DNA of 64,000 nt from Limonium bicolor (taxonomy: Eukaryota; Streptophyta; Magnoliopsida; Caryophyllales; Plumbaginaceae), in NCBI GenBank assembly GCA_023374045.1, contig CM041778.1, forward strand, positions 368,068,831 through 368,132,830. Direction: 5' to 3'. Below are positions 61,098 through 64,000 of this stretch, in pieces (the stretch's first letter is position 1; every line of letters starts with the position of its first letter). Both the position numbers and the translations under genes were made by a program. The notes under the pieces were generated by a model. That model searched no databases and was not told where the DNA came from. It saw only the letters and a program-made list of their open reading frames with translations.

Positions 61098-62790
61098 GAC
61101 TGGAAATACCGAGCTTAGGAAATACCGAGTTAGGAATTAGAGGCTTAGGGCTAAGGGCTGAGTGTTAGCATTTGAGAGATGCTAGTTAGGAACTACCGGT
61201 GAGTACCGGACCAGACCCGCCCTCCACAAACCCCTTGTATGATTTTCGAAAAGACTCCAGGGAGAAGAAAAGCCTTCTCATACTCGGGGAAAACCTGATC
61301 TGGCAGTTGTGAAGCAATCACACAGTAAACAAGAACCGACATATGGTCGATTCCAAGAATTGGGAGTCCCGGGGATGGATCCCGGTTGAACAACAATACC
61401 CGCACTTAATAGCGGTAGGATGAGCACTCCAATCACAAGGAGGTTGCAACTTACAACAGCATGGGGCGACGTGCTCAGCAGTCGCGAAACCTAGCTAACC
61501 AACCAACAGCGAAAGGAAGACTAACCGCGCAACAGAATGAAAAGGGAGCAGTAACGGAACCCGAGACACAAGTCTACAGATAGTAATACTTGAATAATAC
61601 CACCAACGGTATGCTGGCTGACTAAGGACATAGTCGGAAGCGGTTAACTCCAAAACTACGACGCCAAAAGGTTACAATACCTGGCCGACATAGCTTACAC
61701 AACTACAAGGATATCCACGGGATATGAACCGATAGGACTACAAGGGTAGTGCCTAAACAAGCTAAGGCTCAATAACCACGGTAAACCAGTGGGAACGAGC
61801 AACAAGGGAAAACATAAAACTAAATAAATGGGGATTCCTAAGGATTGGAGAAGTACCCGACCAAGACAACCATGTCAAGATCAATGAGAAGCTACTTAAA
61901 AGGATCGAGTATCCCAATCATAAATCAATAAGATCAAGGGAAGAGTCAACAAGACTATCAAATACAAGCAGAAACCATACCAAGATTGGTATAGGATTAC
62001 CCAAAAACCACCAGTACCACGCACTTGCCACAGCAAGTGCAGTAAAGACAGAGATACGTAAAGGAACTCTAACGCGCCACAGGTACATAGTAATGTACTG
62101 TGACTACGATGAAGCAATTACTGGATCACAAATCCTGACACTGAAAGAATGGAACCTTGGAAAGGCCTAACGGCCTGACCACTGTATTTAGAACATACCA
62201 GTCTGCGAGAAGCCAGACTTAGTCAAGACCTCAAACATGACTATGCCATGAGGGACTTCTTTTAACGCCGAACCATAATTTTAAAACCCAAAATTCTTCT
62301 TTCAAACCACAACTTTTCTTTTAAACCTTGGATTTTAAAACCAAACCAACAGAATTACGGTGAGTATCAAAGAATGATACAAGAGGAGTTGACAATAGAA
62401 TACTTCACCTAGGCGTGTGACGAACACTACGAGTGTACTTGTTACGGGATGTGGGACGACCGCACTCCGAAGGAGCTTGCGGGCCTGACATATAGTTAGG
62501 TAAGTGGTAACGTATCAACAAGGTACCCCACATATGTATACATGTAGTGTGCAACCCACGGGAAGTAGTCAACTCCGTTCTACGGACCATGAGTGGGTTC
62601 AAATCAGAACAGCTGGACACCACAGACGATCAAGTATAAGGGAACCCAGAGAATCCATCTGAAGATGAGGAATAAGAACTAGGAAGTGCAAAGAGCACAT
62701 ACTAGTAAGTATAGACATTGGATATGTCTCAAATAATCCAAGCAACTACCTGACAGCTGAATGGAATACCCAGCCTAAACACAGTAAGGC
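61082..62790 (+). other. Short internal region after LTR A3 (no gag-pol)
   Basis: About 1.7 kb with no RT, integrase or protease. One short frame at 61461-61583 (40 residues) starts MGRRAQQSRNLANQ and could be a remnant of a gag N-terminus, but it stops after QVYR. A palindromic repeat CCACAGCAAGTGCAG-like lies near 62,020. The last bases before 62791 (CACAGTAAGGC) are not a polypurine tract. The element has either lost its coding region or never had one. Confidence 0.55.
61461..61583 (+). pseudogene. Possible gag N-terminal remnant, 40 codons
   Basis: An open frame from ATG 61461 with a basic, Gln/Asn-rich start (MGRRAQQSRNLANQPTAKG) about 380 bp after the primer-binding site, where gag begins in chromoviruses. 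It is short and has no detectable domain, so the call rests on position and composition only. Confidence 0.3.
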
Positions 62791-64000
62791 TGAAATACCC
62801 CGTAATTAAAAACAGTGATTAATTAGGCTAATTATATTTTAAAGGCTTAATTACACTAAAATAAATATGAGGGAACAAATCCCGAAGAAAACGGACCTTT
62901 AAAATGGGTTAAAAGCATAAACGACCTTAAAGCGCGTTTTTCGAGGAAACCGGGAAAACGTGACTTTAAGCGGGTCAAATAGACTCGTAACAATTTTGGT
63001 CAACTAAATAGTCACTAATAAATATTAGTGAAGCTTTAGAACCAATAAAATTAATTAAACGAGAAAATTCCGGAAACGGGTACCGGTTAGTGAAAACTGT
63101 AACAACCGGTAAGTTGTGGGGTAAGAATGCAAATAAACAAACTTAGTGTGTCCACTTTACAAATAAAAATGTAAAAATCTGATTGTGTGTGGGTGTGGGG
63201 GCGGACAGCACTCTCTCCCACTCTCTTTATTTCTTTCTTATTAGCGAAGACAAAGAAATAAGTAAAAACTAACACTCTCTCTCCTAAACCTCACTTTTCC
63301 CTCTTCACTCACGTAGCCCTCCTCTCTATTCTCTCCTTCTCTATTTTCTTCTACCTCACGACAGCCATGGAGAAATGAAAGAAACCACAAAACTCCCTCC
63401 TTCTCTCTCTTGTTCTAGCTCAATACTTGTCCAAAATTAAAAACAGCACCATTGGAATCCCCTCGCAAAGGAGAACATTTCCCTCCTTTCAAAAATCCGA
63501 AACCTCCACTTTCATTTTTATGGGTGTTCACCATTTGGAGATTTGAAGCCACCATTAGAAGCACCTTCACCTCCTTCATCTTGAGGTAAAAAGAAGTTCG
63601 AAAATCCATGTTTCTAGCCCTCATGCATTTTAAGAATTCCTGTTTTGAACTCTTGGCTCTTTGTTGCTTCAGCCGATTTTGGCTCCTCTTGGGCTAGAAT
63701 ATGTTTCTTGCTAGTCAAGAACTTCATCTACTCATTGAAGGTAACACTCTTCTAAACCCTAAAACTTAAATTCTAGGGTTAGTATAAAATGAATGCTAAA
63801 TGGTATTGTGTATGGTATGTGCTGTAGCACTTGTGTGTGAACCTCATTGGACCGAGAACAAGGAAGAAAGGAAGAGAAGGAAAAGAAAGAAGAAAAACTA
63901 GCAAGACAAGGTAATTGTCTTACCTTGAACTAGTTGTGTATGTGTTGTAACATTTTGAGTAGTAAAATGAGTAATGATTGAGTAATGAGTAGTGGTAATG
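62791..64000 (+). mobile_element. Start of another family A LTR (copy A4), runs off the window
   Basis: Begins TGAAATACCCCGTAATT and follows LTR A2 (22279 onward) closely, including AGCGCGTTTTTCGAGGAAAC and the leader-like CTCTCTC region. It is more similar to A2 than to the A3 LTR to its left. Whether it closes the A3 element or starts a separate insertion cannot be decided here. Confidence 0.8.

Noticed and set aside
62780..62790. Polypurine tract before LTR A4
   Set aside because: CACAGTAAGGC contains several pyrimidines and does not resemble the purine-rich tract before A2.

Overview
This window is nuclear DNA of a flowering plant, most likely a dicot. It is AT-rich, its one host gene has many introns, and most of the rest is nested plant transposable elements: CACTA, Ty3/gypsy families of Tekay-, Ogre/Tat- and Athila-like type, Ty1/copia, plant L1-type LINEs and a Mutator-type MITE. 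The species cannot be named from the sequence alone.

Layout. 1-9493: a decayed CACTA (En/Spm) DNA transposon carrying TNP2, Ptta/TNP1-like and ULP1-protease-like genes. It ends in palindromic subterminal repeats and a CACTGG-type terminus. 9494-21564: a long (>2 kb) gypsy LTR on the minus strand, called family A here, split by a complete 9.9 kb non-autonomous Ogre/Tat-like element (family B, 10883-20804, TSD GCAAG). 21565-22278: a remnant of family A internal sequence. 22279-33712: a second family A LTR, plus strand, split by a 7.4 kb gag-only Athila-like element on the minus strand (family C, 24984-32339). 33713-35550: AT-rich intergenic DNA with a 540 bp foldback MITE. 35568-46738: a full-length LINE on the minus strand with a 17 bp TSD, split near its 5' end by a 5.0 kb copia element (41459-46481, TSD TCCAC). 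46790-50332: a second, 5'-truncated LINE on the minus strand. 50705-54946: the only clear host gene, a KATNAL2-like katanin AAA ATPase with about 11 exons, including one GC-AG intron and one intron that looks U12-type. 54947-56808: intergenic. 56809-64000: a 4.26 kb family A LTR with a primer-binding site, a short internal region, and the start of another family A LTR.

The most unusual signal is shared by LTR families that otherwise look unrelated. Families A, B and C each carry a GC-rich cluster of paired half-sites GTCCG...CGGAC. The spacer is almost fixed within a family and differs between families: 6 nt in B (seven of seven pairs), 12 nt in C, and 24 nt (once also 12) in one A subfamily. 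The spacer sequences vary while the spacing does not. I know of no described element that matches this. Other points of interest are paired perfect hairpins and a higher-order minisatellite inside the B element, a hairpin that overlaps the primer-binding site of a family A element, and the stacking of LINE, copia and LINE insertions about 370 bp upstream of the katanin gene.
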